DNA from: Iodobacter fluviatilis | GTDB lineage: Bacteria > Pseudomonadota > Gammaproteobacteria > Burkholderiales > Chitinibacteraceae | Direction: 5' to 3' | NCBI RefSeq assembly: GCF_900451195.1 | Contig: NZ_UGHR01000001.1 | Coordinates: forward strand, 2,232,001 to 2,296,000 | DNA: 64,000 bases | Part shown: positions 42,085-51,227 of the stretch, piece by piece | Position numbering within the stretch: position 1 is the first letter of the stretch | Layout: the number at the start of each line of letters is the position of its first letter | Notes under the pieces: model-generated | Databases searched by the model: none | Seen by the model: only the letters and a program-made list of their open reading frames with translations | Told to the model about the DNA's origin: nothing | Translations under genes and position numbers: made by a program

Positions 42085-43710
42085 TTACTTCGGACTTTTC
42101 CACTCCAGCCGTTCCCAGTGCTGATCTTTGCGCTGATCTGCGCTGGGGCTGAGTTGTAGGCCAGTGTTGGAGAACTCGCCGATCGCGGTGATATGCGGGA
42201 TCAGGTAGGTGACGGCGGCGTTTTGTAGTAAGGGCTGTGCCTTGCCCGGCAGGGTGGCCATGGTGGCGGTCGTCAGCAGTTTGGATAATGCTTCCGGGGC
42301 GATATAGCCTTGTTTCGGGCCTTCCATTCTGTCTGCCAGTGCGGCGTAGCGCTTTTGTTGTACGGTCATGGCGGTGCTGACGAGTTTGCTGTCTGGCGAG
42401 AACACGATGGACGATCCGTTTTGCGCCATGCTGACGTCAAAATAGCGGCCCAGCGTGAGCTTGCTGACATCAGGCGCTGCGTCTTTGGCGTCTTTGCTCA
42501 GGTTGCCATCGTCGGCACTGACTGCGCGTTGCAGGAGTAGGGTGTCGTCTTTTTTACTTTTTCTGACCGGTAGGCGTGATGCTTCTTCGTCGCGTAAGCC
42601 CGCTTCACTTGCACCAATCAGCCAGTCAAATAGTTTTGGGGCCTGCTTGGCAAATTGCTTGGGCTCGCGGGTTTGCGCTAGCAGTAGCGGGGTGTAGATG
42701 GATGAATCCGGGTACCAGCACACGCCTGCGGCAGGCTCAAGCTGCGCCAGCCATTCGGCGGGGATGTTGGCTTTTTTGCTGACGGGTTTGAGTGTTTTCC
42801 AATCCACAGGGGCAGACAGGCAAAGTGCCGCGCCATCGGGGGCGGATTGCCAAAGCGCCATGCCGTCCCATTTGGTTTGCTGATTAAGCAGCACATGGCT
42901 AAACCAGCCGTTTTCTTTGCTGACATCCAAACGCAGCGCTTTTACATTAGCAAAAAGGCTTTGATAGCCAAATGAAAGATATTTCATATTGGCCACTACT
43001 GCATGGCCACTGCTGGCGGCTTGCACGCCGTAATGCTGGAGTAAAGGGTTGGTGGAGTCGTCAGTGAGACCGCCGAGTATTTTAGTCCAAGCCACAGCCT
43101 GCTTGCCTTCTAGCCAGCTTTTATCGGACAGCACCACCAGTTTATTGTTCTGGCTAAAAAACCAGATGGCATCGTCATGGCCATATTGCAATTTATATAG
43201 CGGCACTTTGGCGATGCTGCCATCGACGCTGAGCTGGCTGTCGCTTAATGAAGCCTTAGCCACCCATTGCAGCAGGCTGGCGAAATTATTTTTTGTGATC
43301 CGCAGCACCCAATGCCCTGGCCGGCCATCGTCGCTTTTCCACATCGCCATTTCGGCGGGTTCCGCCAGCAGTGCATTCATAAAACGGTCTTGCAGATTAA
43401 GCTCGTGCTCAAAAGCAATCCGCCTCAGCGAGCCTTCAAGGCCGAGTTTGTCCGGATGATGCTCGTAATAATCCACCGCATCTTCGGTAAGCACCTTTTT
43501 AAACAGCGGCACTTGCATCAGTGTGGCGGGTAAAGAAGCAAGGTTTGGTGTGGCCACAACCAAGTCTGGTGGGGTAAGCCCAGCAGCCAGTGCAAGGATG
43601 GGGGTGTCCAGTTTGGGTGGGATTTCTTTGCTGGGTTTGAAAACCCAGACTGCCGCTGCAGCAGAGATGCTCCCAAGCGCCAGGAGCCATTTGATGTGGA
43701 TTTTTTTCAT
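42085..43710 (-). CDS. yfaA: DUF2138 protein, YfaA-like
   Basis: A 541-residue protein with an N-terminal signal anchor (KWLLALGSISAAAAVWVF) and a long periplasmic DUF2138 domain beginning around DLVVATPNLASLPATLMQ. It corresponds to E. coli YfaA, the first gene of the yfaA-yfaT-yfaS-yfaQ-yfaP cluster. The gap of about 440 bp to the DUF1175 gene is filled with repeats, so co-transcription is not assured. Function is unknown; location with the macroglobulin suggests a shared envelope role. Confidence 0.88.
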   Translation of the reverse strand: MKKIHIKWLLALGSISAAAAVWVFKPSKEIPPKLDTPILALAAGLTPPDLVVATPNLASLPATLMQVPLFKKVLTEDAVDYYEHHPDKLGLEGSLRRIAFEHELNLQDRFMNALLAEPAEMAMWKSDDGRPGHWVLRITKNNFASLLQWVAKASLSDSQLSVDGSIAKVPLYKLQYGHDDAIWFFSQNNKLVVLSDKSWLEGKQAVAWTKILGGLTDDSTNPLLQHYGVQAASSGHAVVANMKYLSFGYQSLFANVKALRLDVSKENGWFSHVLLNQQTKWDGMALWQSAPDGAALCLSAPVDWKTLKPVSKKANIPAEWLAQLEPAAGVCWYPDSSIYTPLLLAQTREPKQFAKQAPKLFDWLIGASEAGLRDEEASRLPVRKSKKDDTLLLQRAVSADDGNLSKDAKDAAPDVSKLTLGRYFDVSMAQNGSSIVFSPDSKLVSTAMTVQQKRYAALADRMEGPKQGYIAPEALSKLLTTATMATLPGKAQPLLQNAAVTYLIPHITAIGEFSNTGLQLSPSADQRKDQHWERLEWKSPK

Positions 43711-43944
43711 GATGGGTATGAGTAAGGTCCGATGTGCGCTGGGTTATTGTAAGCTGTTTGGTGGCTAATTATTATAGGGTGAAATATGTGCGTCAGTATT
43801 GTTTTGTAAAAAAATACCCTAGAACCTGACAAAAGCCACGCGTGGGACTTAAAGCTGCATTGAGGCGGTGCCAGAGCAAGGTTAGTCCCATGTCTCAGGC
43901 GAGCTCACCTATGATGACTGATCACTGCTGCTAAGGGGATGGAG

Positions 43945-44715
43945 ATGAAGCCGCTGATAACGCTGATAATGCTATGGATGCTGGCCCTCGTGTGTTATGC
44001 GGAGCCCACCGTAGCGACGATGGTTTTGTGCCACGAAGAAGAAGACTCTTACCCTTGGATTTTGAAAGACCGGCTCGGGCTTGATCTGGTGTTATTAGAT
44101 AAGGTAGCTAAAAAATTAAATATAAAGCTTCAAATGCGCCCCTTGCCCTGGGTGCGTTGCTTGCATGAATTAAAAAACAATCATGTTGATGGTGCATTTA
44201 AGCTGAGTTTCAGTACGGATCGTTTGGTGCTTGGCCAGTACCCTATGTTGGAAGATAAGCCCAATATTGCACAAAGGCTGCATTCAGACAGCTATAGCCT
44301 TTATAAAATAAAAGGCAGTGCCGTGAATTGGAATGGTGAAAAAATCAGCCATTTAAATGGAGGGGTGATTGGTGCGCAAACCGGATTTACGATTATTACC
44401 CAATTAAAAGAGTTGGGTGTGCCTGTGGATGACCAGTCACGCAGTGCTGAAGTCAATTTTAAAAAATTAATAGCCGGCCGGCTGGCTGCCGTCGCCTTAC
44501 ATACGAATGAGGGTGATATGGAGCTGAGTTTAAAAGCAGATTTCTCTAAGCGGATAGAAAGAATTATGCCGCCTTTAATTGAAAAAAATTACTATCTGGT
44601 GTTGTCTCATGATTTTTATAAAAACAACACCAGCTTATCGCAACAGATCTGGCTCACGTTAGCTAAAGTGCGGGAATCTTCTGAATTTAAAAGAAAAGTT
44701 TCTCAGTTTCGCTAA
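43945..44715 (+). CDS. Periplasmic solute-binding protein-like (family 3)
   Basis: A 256-residue secreted protein with a signal peptide (about 1-20, ending VCYA). The domain has DLVLLDKVAKKLNIKLQMRPLP-type strands of amino-acid-binding family 3, including LPWVRCLHEL and FKLSFSTDR. I chose the ATG at 43945 because AAGGGG and GGAG lie upstream; another ATG at 43939 touches the AAGGGG. There are no transporter genes nearby. It is the third orphan binding protein in the window. The ligand is unknown. Confidence 0.78.
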   Translation: MKPLITLIMLWMLALVCYAEPTVATMVLCHEEEDSYPWILKDRLGLDLVLLDKVAKKLNIKLQMRPLPWVRCLHELKNNHVDGAFKLSFSTDRLVLGQYPMLEDKPNIAQRLHSDSYSLYKIKGSAVNWNGEKISHLNGGVIGAQTGFTIITQLKELGVPVDDQSRSAEVNFKKLIAGRLAAVALHTNEGDMELSLKADFSKRIERIMPPLIEKNYYLVLSHDFYKNNTSLSQQIWLTLAKVRESSEFKRKVSQFR

Positions 44716-44840
44716 GGAGTGAATTGGATGTTTGATGCCTTTGTGATTGATTGGCGTTAGATAAAAGCGGGCGCAGGACTCTCAAATATTAAATACATCG
44801 TCTTTTATCGCCAGGCTTCTTTGCCACTTTGTGTTTTCGC

Positions 44841-46748
44841 TTATTTAATCCCTATTTCTGCCAGCCAAGGGCTTTGTGCAAGGCTTTGCTCATTGGCCAG
44901 CAGCGTTAAATATTCGCGCGCACGGGTGATGGCTACATAAAAATGCCTGCGTTCATTGGCGGCATCTGCACTGTCCCGCAGTACCCAATCACCCAGCTGC
45001 GGCAAAATCACATGCGCCCATTCGCGGCCCTTGGCTTGCTGCACGCTACTGACCACCACGCGCTGCTTATTAAATTGCTGATAGCGCTGGCGGCGCTTCA
45101 GCCCCTCTTTACAGTATGCCGCCGGGCCAGCGTTACCTAGCTCGGCGATCAGTGTTTTAAGCAGATGCAGACGTGCTTTGGCCGCACGGGCTGTAGGGGC
45201 GGTAAGGGCGACGAGCGGCTTTAAATTAAGCTGCTCTGAGAGTTCTTCAAGGCGCTGGGCTAAAGGCACTTTTTCTTCTTTGATTCTGACAAAGGCTAGG
45301 TGCGCCATTGGCGCGGGGATGAGTCCTTTTAAAATAGCGTAGGCATCGGGCAGCCAGTCCAGGCGGTACAGGGGTTTGTTTTCATGATCTGTGCTGATCA
45401 GTTCTTTTTGAAAGTTGCTGATTTGCTCTTCGCTGATTTCCCATGCTGGCGATTGGATCAGTGCTAAAAACGCATCGATATCGCTGCTGTCATGCACGAT
45501 GGGTGTGCTGCTGGCCAAGTAGCAGAGGGCTTGGCAAAGTAGCGCTGCCTGGCGCAAAAAGTAGGGGCGACTGCCTTCCATCCGGTAGGCGATGCCCGCT
45601 TTAAACAGCGCATCTTCTATGGGCTTGGATGCATCGGCTTCACGCACAAGGATGGCGCATTCGCTGAGGCTGCGGCCAGTGGCCTGCCAATCTTCCAGAA
45701 GTGCGCTGGCGTCGGCTTCATGCTCAGTTTTGCGCAGCTTGGGGCGCGTGTAATGGCTGGCTTTGGAGCGCACTTCAATCGGGCTGCCCAGTGGTTTAAT
45801 CAGACGGGTGGCAATCTGATCAAGGGGGCGGCCAAAGCGAAATGAGCGGGATAAGCCAAAGGGTGTGGATTGCGCTTCCCATGCTTTAAATGCCGAAAAC
45901 GTGGTCAGGCCGCGCCATTCGTAAATATCCTGTGCATCATCTCCCACCATCAGCATGCGTACGCCAGCTGCTTGCATATGACGCAAGATTTGCTCATGCA
46001 CTGGCTTGGTATCGTGAAATTCGTCCACCAGTACCCAGCGTATGCCAAGCTGTTTCAGGTCTTTGGCTATCATCTCTGGCTCCCGCAGTAAATCAAATGC
46101 GGCATCGCCGGGGGCCAGAAATTCTAAACGCTCACGGGCATTTTCAAAGCGTTTAAACAGACGGTAACGCTGACGGCTAAGGCCAAGGCGCATCAGCGCA
46201 TCGTCCACATCGAATTCATCTTCTTCCTCGTCCAGCTCGCCCCACAACGCGAAAGGAGGGGTATTAAATGACAGACTAACTTTTGCATCGTCGATAAACT
46301 GATGCAGCATGGCTAAAGACTGGCTGTCGCTCGGGATACGCACTTCGTCCTCAAGCAGACTATCGTTCAGGATGCCGATAGCTTCGTTCATGGCTAGGTC
46401 AATTAAATTGGCGAGCACATCGGGCCGCTGTCGCCTCGGTCTGAGTCTGGAGCGGCCGGAGTGCTGTGCAAACACCCGCAGGGCGTAGCCATCGAAGGTA
46501 TAGGATTGCGGCGGTGGCAGCTCTGGAAAATGGCTGCGGCAGCGTTTGATAAAGGTATCCCGCCCGCTGTTGGAAAAAGTAAGTACCAGCGGGCTATGGC
46601 CTTGGCTGTGCAGTTTTTTATAAGCAGCGACCAGTGTGGTGGTTTTTCCTGTGCCTGCACGGGCGCAAATGAGTCCGCAGGAGGGGTGAGGGTGTTCTAG
46701 CCAATTAAAAATGGCCTGATGTTCACTATCCCATTCCAACTCGTGCAT
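44841..46748 (-). CDS. UvrD/Rep-like superfamily 1 helicase
   Basis: A 635-residue ATP-dependent DNA helicase. Walker A is ARAGTGKTTT (Lys35), and the adenine-ring motif is LTFSNSGRDTF. Motif II reads LVDEFHDT, where most relatives have DEFQDT; VGDDAQDIYEWRG is motif III, and ERRHFYVAITRARE is motif VI. The His for Gln change in motif II is unusual but the catalytic Asp-Glu pair is kept. There is no nuclease domain. It is a stand-alone gene between an orphan binding protein and a barrel protein. A role in repair, recombination or defence cannot be separated from sequence. Confidence 0.9.
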   Translation of the reverse strand: MHELEWDSEHQAIFNWLEHPHPSCGLICARAGTGKTTTLVAAYKKLHSQGHSPLVLTFSNSGRDTFIKRCRSHFPELPPPQSYTFDGYALRVFAQHSGRSRLRPRRQRPDVLANLIDLAMNEAIGILNDSLLEDEVRIPSDSQSLAMLHQFIDDAKVSLSFNTPPFALWGELDEEEDEFDVDDALMRLGLSRQRYRLFKRFENARERLEFLAPGDAAFDLLREPEMIAKDLKQLGIRWVLVDEFHDTKPVHEQILRHMQAAGVRMLMVGDDAQDIYEWRGLTTFSAFKAWEAQSTPFGLSRSFRFGRPLDQIATRLIKPLGSPIEVRSKASHYTRPKLRKTEHEADASALLEDWQATGRSLSECAILVREADASKPIEDALFKAGIAYRMEGSRPYFLRQAALLCQALCYLASSTPIVHDSSDIDAFLALIQSPAWEISEEQISNFQKELISTDHENKPLYRLDWLPDAYAILKGLIPAPMAHLAFVRIKEEKVPLAQRLEELSEQLNLKPLVALTAPTARAAKARLHLLKTLIAELGNAGPAAYCKEGLKRRQRYQQFNKQRVVVSSVQQAKGREWAHVILPQLGDWVLRDSADAANERRHFYVAITRAREYLTLLANEQSLAQSPWLAEIGIK

Positions 46749-46846
46749 GATGTTCTTCTGTAAGTGCTGCGTAAAATACGCGGGATTTTAAAATAATACT
46801 CGCTGGGCGCAAGTGTTTTTTACACTGGCCTGCATGATAAATCAGG

Positions 46847-47821
46847 ATGGATATGCGTAATTGGGTTAAATGCAGTCTTGCTTCTGTGGCGTTCTGTGTG
46901 CCATGTGCTCAGGCAGACAACTTGTCGGTTCTTGCTGGGGGGATGAAGAGCGCTCAAAGTGATCAGACATCCTATGCATGGACGTTGTCTTATATGCATG
47001 ATCTGAACGAAGACCTTGCTCTTAGTTTTTCCTGGCTGAATGAAGGCCATGTGGATGATCATCATCGAGACGGGCATACCTTTCAGTTGTGGGGAAAAAC
47101 CAAGGCGCTGCATCCCAATGTCATGCTGGCGGCAGGCTTAGGCCCCTATCGTTATTTTGATACCACGCGGCGAACCTCAGAAAGCCGTGGTTATTTAAAC
47201 GAGCATGGCTGGGGGGGCATTTTTAGTTTGCAGGCGACCTGGCAAGGTGAAAGTAACTGGCAATATCAGCTGCGCTTTAATCATATTGAAACCCCTCATA
47301 GCATTGATACCAATTCAATCATGCTGGGGATGGGGTATCAGCTGACTCCCATGGCTTTTGACGATATCAGCTGGCCTGGTGCTAGGGGTAGGCAGGAGGT
47401 AGTGCTTTATCTGGGTCAGACCATTGTAAACAGTTTTGGTTCAGAAGTGGCCGATGCCGCTGCTTTAGAATATCGCTATGCTTTTGCGCCGGGGGTAAAA
47501 GCCTCGGCTGAGTTCATCCAAGAAGGTGAAACGAATCGTTTGCGTCGCAGCGGTGTTGCCTTTCAGGCATGGTATGAGCCCAGTTTTTTTGACGATAAGT
47601 TCAGCGTAGGGCTAGGGGTGGGGCCTTATTTTTCTTTGGGTAAACGCTACCGGAATAATCGCCCGGATGAAGAGAAAAAAGCAGTTTCAGGCCTGATTAC
47701 GCTCGCAACAAGCTACCGGTTCAGTGATCACTGGCGCGCCCGTGTGGCGTGGAACCGCACGGTAACTTCGTATGATAAAGACACTGACGTTATTTTGCTG
47801 GGGCTGGGCTATTCGTTTTAA
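46847..47821 (+). CDS. Outer-membrane beta-barrel protein
   Basis: A 324-residue protein with a signal peptide (about 1-23, ending AQA) and alternating amphipathic strands throughout, ending GLGYSF with the C-terminal Phe recognised by the BAM complex. A second barrel-like half begins near residue 180 (EVVLYLGQTIVNSFG), so it may be two related halves of a lipid-A-modifying or porin-like barrel. HHRDGH and NHIETPHS are His-rich segments. No named family. Good certainty for a barrel, little for function. Confidence 0.78.
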   Translation: MDMRNWVKCSLASVAFCVPCAQADNLSVLAGGMKSAQSDQTSYAWTLSYMHDLNEDLALSFSWLNEGHVDDHHRDGHTFQLWGKTKALHPNVMLAAGLGPYRYFDTTRRTSESRGYLNEHGWGGIFSLQATWQGESNWQYQLRFNHIETPHSIDTNSIMLGMGYQLTPMAFDDISWPGARGRQEVVLYLGQTIVNSFGSEVADAAALEYRYAFAPGVKASAEFIQEGETNRLRRSGVAFQAWYEPSFFDDKFSVGLGVGPYFSLGKRYRNNRPDEEKKAVSGLITLATSYRFSDHWRARVAWNRTVTSYDKDTDVILLGLGYSF

Positions 47822-47822
47822 A

Positions 47823-47850
47823 CAAACAGCAGCAGAAATGCTGCTGTTTG
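47823..47850. terminator. Hairpin terminator between convergent genes
   Basis: A perfect 12-bp stem CAAACAGCAGCA/TGCTGCTGTTTG with a GAAA loop. The T-run is weak on the plus strand. It separates the barrel and LysM/M23 genes. Confidence 0.8.
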
Positions 47851-47851
47851 C

Positions 47852-48520
47852 TTAGGGTAGATAAGGTGAGGGGTTGATTGCAGTGCCCTTAAAGCGCAAT
47901 TCAAAATGTAGCATCACCTTATCGCTGTCTGTATTGCCCATTTGGGCGACATTTTGTCCCTGCTTAATGCTCTCGCCATCTTTTACCAGAATCTGCTGAT
48001 TGTGGGCGTAAACGGTCAGGTAGTCTTGATTGTGCTTAATAATTAATAGCTTGCCATAGCCGCGCGCTTGCGCTGCATAAATGACTTTTCCACTGGCGGC
48101 CGCGTAAATAGCTGATCCGGCGGTTCCGCCAATATTAATCCCCTTATTTGTTTTGCCATTAAAACCCTGCAAGACGGGGCCTTTATTGGGCCAAGCCAGC
48201 TCTATAGCAGGTGCCTTTGCGGGAGGGGCTGCAGGCGGGGGCGTAGGTTTGGGTTTTGCCGGGGTGCTGGCTTGGGGGCCAGGGCTGCCAGACCCCACTT
48301 TAAGAATCTGCCCAATTTGAATGGTGTTATCGCTCAGCTGGTTTAAGCGCTGAAGCTCACTGACGCTGCGTCCGGTGCTTCTGGCGATGCTATAGAGCGT
48401 ATCCCCGGATTTAACTTGGTATAAGCCGTCACCAAGCGGGGCTGTGCCGCAGGCACTGATGAGCAAAAGCAGCAATAGAGCGCGGCAGGAGGAAAGGGAT
48501 GGGCAGATAGGCATGCGCAT
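47852..48520 (-). CDS. LysM/M23 lipoprotein, NlpD-like, catalytically degenerate
   Basis: A 222-residue outer-membrane lipoprotein: lipobox ISAC (Cys24), one LysM domain (about 34-76, YQVKSGDTLYSIARSTGR), a Pro-rich linker and a LytM/M23 domain. The zinc ligands of active M23 peptidases are missing: GKTNKGINIGG replaces the usual HxGxD context and HFELRF replaces HxH. So it should be an amidase activator of the NlpD/YgeR type, not a peptidase. A terminator precedes it downstream of the barrel gene. Confidence 0.88.
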   Translation of the reverse strand: MRMPICPSLSSCRALLLLLLISACGTAPLGDGLYQVKSGDTLYSIARSTGRSVSELQRLNQLSDNTIQIGQILKVGSGSPGPQASTPAKPKPTPPPAAPPAKAPAIELAWPNKGPVLQGFNGKTNKGINIGGTAGSAIYAAASGKVIYAAQARGYGKLLIIKHNQDYLTVYAHNQQILVKDGESIKQGQNVAQMGNTDSDKVMLHFELRFKGTAINPSPYLP

Positions 48521-48703
48521 ATTTTAACATCCTGTGTAAGGACTGCTCAGGGTATTAATTGGAATACGCAAGGGGCTTGCCTAATACTGTCTTGGTGCTC
48601 AGCCGGGCATCCGGCGCTTTCTGCAGATGCCCGATTCTCAATCAGTATTTCTTAGCTACACCTTCATGCCCATCGTCGCCGAGGTTGTGAGCCCGGCTAG
48701 GCA

Positions 48704-50308
48704 CTAGCTTAAACGATAGCGGCTGACTTCTTTTTGCATGGTGTCTGCCAGCTTGCGTAATTCTTTGGCTGATGCTGCCTCGTGTATTGCTGCAGCATGT
48801 GCTTCTTCTGCCATGCTGGCGCTGCGCTCAACCTGCAAGGCCATGGCGTTGCTGGCTGCGCTTTGCTCATTGATGGCCAGCGCGATATCACTGACCTGCT
48901 CCACGACCAAGTGCGCGGCGCTGCGAATTTCACGCATGGCATCGCCCGCTTCGCCCACGAGTGATACGCCCTGATCAACCCGGCCCACCACATCCAGCAT
49001 TCGCTCCGCGGCACGATTTGCACCCTGATGGATGCGGTCTGCAGAATCCACAATCAGCCGGGTAGAACGTGTTGTGCGCTCTGCTAGTTTACGTACTTCA
49101 TCGGCTACTACGGCAAAGCCTCGGCCTTCTTCGCCAGCGCGGGCCGCTTCAATGGCCGCGTTCAGTGCCAGTAAGCTGGTTTGATCGGCAATTTCCTTAA
49201 TGATTTGCACCATGCTTTGGATTTCTTTATTGCTCTCCTGCAGCTCACCAAGCTCGCGTGAGGCTTCATTCACTTGGGCCGCGATGCCATAAATTTGCTC
49301 AACGGTATTGTCGATGATGGTAATGCCCATCTCGGCCTGTGCATGCGCTGTCTGGCTTACGCTATGCGTGATATGGCTGCGCCCGGCAATCAGGCTAATG
49401 CTGCTGCTGACTTCTTCAATATTGGCAGCCATCGAAGAGGCCATTTCACTGGCTGTTTCCGCATTAACAGACTGCTGCCCGGCCATTTGTGCAAGTGCCG
49501 TTGCTGCCTGATTAACATCCCTGCTGTTTTTTTGAATTTGCTGGAAAGAGCCTTGGATATGAATGAATACCTGATTAATGGTTCTGACCATTTCACCAAT
49601 TTCATCGTGGCTGTTCTGCGGAATACGCAAGGAAAGATTTAAATGGCTGGCAATATTTTGCATGGTATTGACGGTATCTTGCAATGGCCTGCGGATTTGC
49701 AAGTAAATATAACTGCCAAAACCAAGTAATAAAATACAACTGATGATCACAATACTCAAAAAAACGATTTTAGCCTTTTGCTGCTGGCTATTAAAAGATT
49801 CACGCGCTTGCGCGATGGCCCGGGCATTTTCATCGGCTGATTTTTTTAATTCGATATTTACTTGCATGCCCACACTGGTGCCATATTGCTGCACATAGGC
49901 TTGGGCTTCTTCTTCCTTGTTTTCTTTTGAAAGCTTCAGTACTTCAGTAAATACCGGGTAATAGGCATCCAGTGCAGCGCTGAGTGCGGTGGTGTTGTTT
50001 ATCCAATGATTTAATTTTAATTTCTGAATAGCTTCGTCAATTTCCTGCGTTAATTCCTGAATACGGGGTTCATGTTTCTTTTTGCTTTCGGCATCGTGAG
50101 CCATTACGTGCTGATAAAGCTGCACGCGCCGTTCTTTAAATGACAGGCTAATTTGGTTTAGTGTGTTAATAGCAGGAATATTCTGCTCGGCGATGGTTTG
50201 TATGGATTGATTTGCATCATTTAATAGTTGCCAAGCGATGCTGGCAATGAGTAATGAAGCACTGAGGGCCAGCGCAATAAGAATAATGAGTCTTTTAGAA
50301 ATCGTCAT
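48704..50308 (-). CDS. Methyl-accepting chemotaxis protein
   Basis: A 534-residue chemoreceptor. Two transmembrane helices (about 7-27 and 180-200) bracket a four-helix-bundle periplasmic domain of about 150 residues; a HAMP domain follows (about 205-260). The cytoplasmic tip has the signature [20 protein letters not shown] and [18 protein letters not shown] that binds CheA and CheW. The ligand is unknown. A Fur-like box 70-90 bp upstream of the start suggests iron-responsive expression. No other che genes are nearby. Confidence 0.93.
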   Translation of the reverse strand: MTISKRLIILIALALSASLLIASIAWQLLNDANQSIQTIAEQNIPAINTLNQISLSFKERRVQLYQHVMAHDAESKKKHEPRIQELTQEIDEAIQKLKLNHWINNTTALSAALDAYYPVFTEVLKLSKENKEEEAQAYVQQYGTSVGMQVNIELKKSADENARAIAQARESFNSQQQKAKIVFLSIVIISCILLLGFGSYIYLQIRRPLQDTVNTMQNIASHLNLSLRIPQNSHDEIGEMVRTINQVFIHIQGSFQQIQKNSRDVNQAATALAQMAGQQSVNAETASEMASSMAANIEEVSSSISLIAGRSHITHSVSQTAHAQAEMGITIIDNTVEQIYGIAAQVNEASRELGELQESNKEIQSMVQIIKEIADQTSLLALNAAIEAARAGEEGRGFAVVADEVRKLAERTTRSTRLIVDSADRIHQGANRAAERMLDVVGRVDQGVSLVGEAGDAMREIRSAAHLVVEQVSDIALAINEQSAASNAMALQVERSASMAEEAHAAAIHEAASAKELRKLADTMQKEVSRYRLS

Positions 50309-50377
50309 ACCGGTCTTTTATGTTTTATGCCAAACGAGGGGCGGATCATAGCCCTAAGTGCATAAAAATGGCATATA

Positions 50378-50399
50378 AATAACAATGATTATTGTTACT
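50378..50399. promoter_or_regulatory. Fur-like box upstream of the chemoreceptor gene
   Basis: The site contains the dyad AACAAT-GATT-ATTGTT and shares 20 of 22 bases with the site at 15789-15810. It lies 70-90 bp upstream of the minus-strand chemoreceptor start. The two near-identical sites support one shared regulator, and the sequence resembles a Fur box. Confidence 0.55.
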
Positions 50400-50438
50400 G
50401 GTATGATTTGTATAAGTATTTTAACTTATGTGAAATAT

Positions 50439-50467
50439 AAAAAAACAGCACCCCTGTAAAGAGGTGC
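50439..50467 (-). terminator. Intrinsic terminator of the thymidine kinase gene
   Basis: On the minus strand GCACCTC and GGGGTGC form a seven-base stem with a TTTACA loop, followed by TG and a run of T. It lies about 80 bp past the tdk stop. Confidence 0.85.
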
Positions 50468-50547
50468 CGAGGGGTCTATTGCGCCTTGCTTTCTCTAAAA
50501 TGACTACTTTCTAATGAGGTAAAGCACGCAAGGTGGATATTGAATAG

Positions 50548-51114
50548 TTAAACTGTTTTTGCAGCGTAATAACATTTAGCGCACATGGCTAAATATCTTG
50601 AATTGCCCCCAATCACAATTTGCTCGCCTGATATCTCTCTGAAGCCTTGAGCATTAATTCGCGCATTCATGGTGGCTTTTTTGCCGCAGAGGCAGATTGT
50701 TTTCATTTCTTCCAAATCATCGGCAAGGGCCAGTAAAAAGGCCGAGCCAGGGAAGGGCATGCCTAAGAAGTCTGCGCGCAGGCCGTAGCAAATTACAGGC
50801 AAATTATGCTGATGCGCCAGAATATGTAATTGCCTGACTTGATCGGGGCTTAAGAATTGCGCTTCGTCTATTAAAATGCAGGCGACTTTTCTATTCTCGA
50901 ATAATTGGCTGAAATTGGTCTCGGCGCTGAATATGTCGGCCTGGCGCGTAACCCCTAGGCGGGATGCCACCGTGCCAACGCTGTGCCGGTCATCAATTGC
51001 TGCGGTGAAGAGCGCAATATTCATGGCACGCTCCTCATAATTATGAGCAACTTGCAGCATGGCCGTTGATTTACCCGCATTCATTGCGGAGTAGCGAAAA
51101 TATAATTTGGCCAT
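50548..51114 (-). CDS. tdk: Thymidine kinase
   Basis: A 188-residue type II thymidine kinase of the nucleotide salvage pathway. The P-loop SAMNAGKSTA is at about 9-18, LIDEAQFL holds the catalytic Glu, and the zinc-binding cysteines are in CLCGKKA and MCAKCYY. YGLRADFLGMPFPGS is the lasso loop. Length is normal. The gene lies between a chemoreceptor and recQ on the same strand, with a terminator after it. Confidence 0.96.
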   Translation of the reverse strand: MAKLYFRYSAMNAGKSTAMLQVAHNYEERAMNIALFTAAIDDRHSVGTVASRLGVTRQADIFSAETNFSQLFENRKVACILIDEAQFLSPDQVRQLHILAHQHNLPVICYGLRADFLGMPFPGSAFLLALADDLEEMKTICLCGKKATMNARINAQGFREISGEQIVIGGNSRYLAMCAKCYYAAKTV

Positions 51115-51227
51115 GGGCGGGGTCTCGGCAAAAAGGCCGCATTCTACGCCGTAAAAAGCGTGCTTGCGAGCAGGCTTTACGATGTTTTAGCCGCAAGCCT
51201 GCACAGCTTACGGCTGCTTAAATGTAA

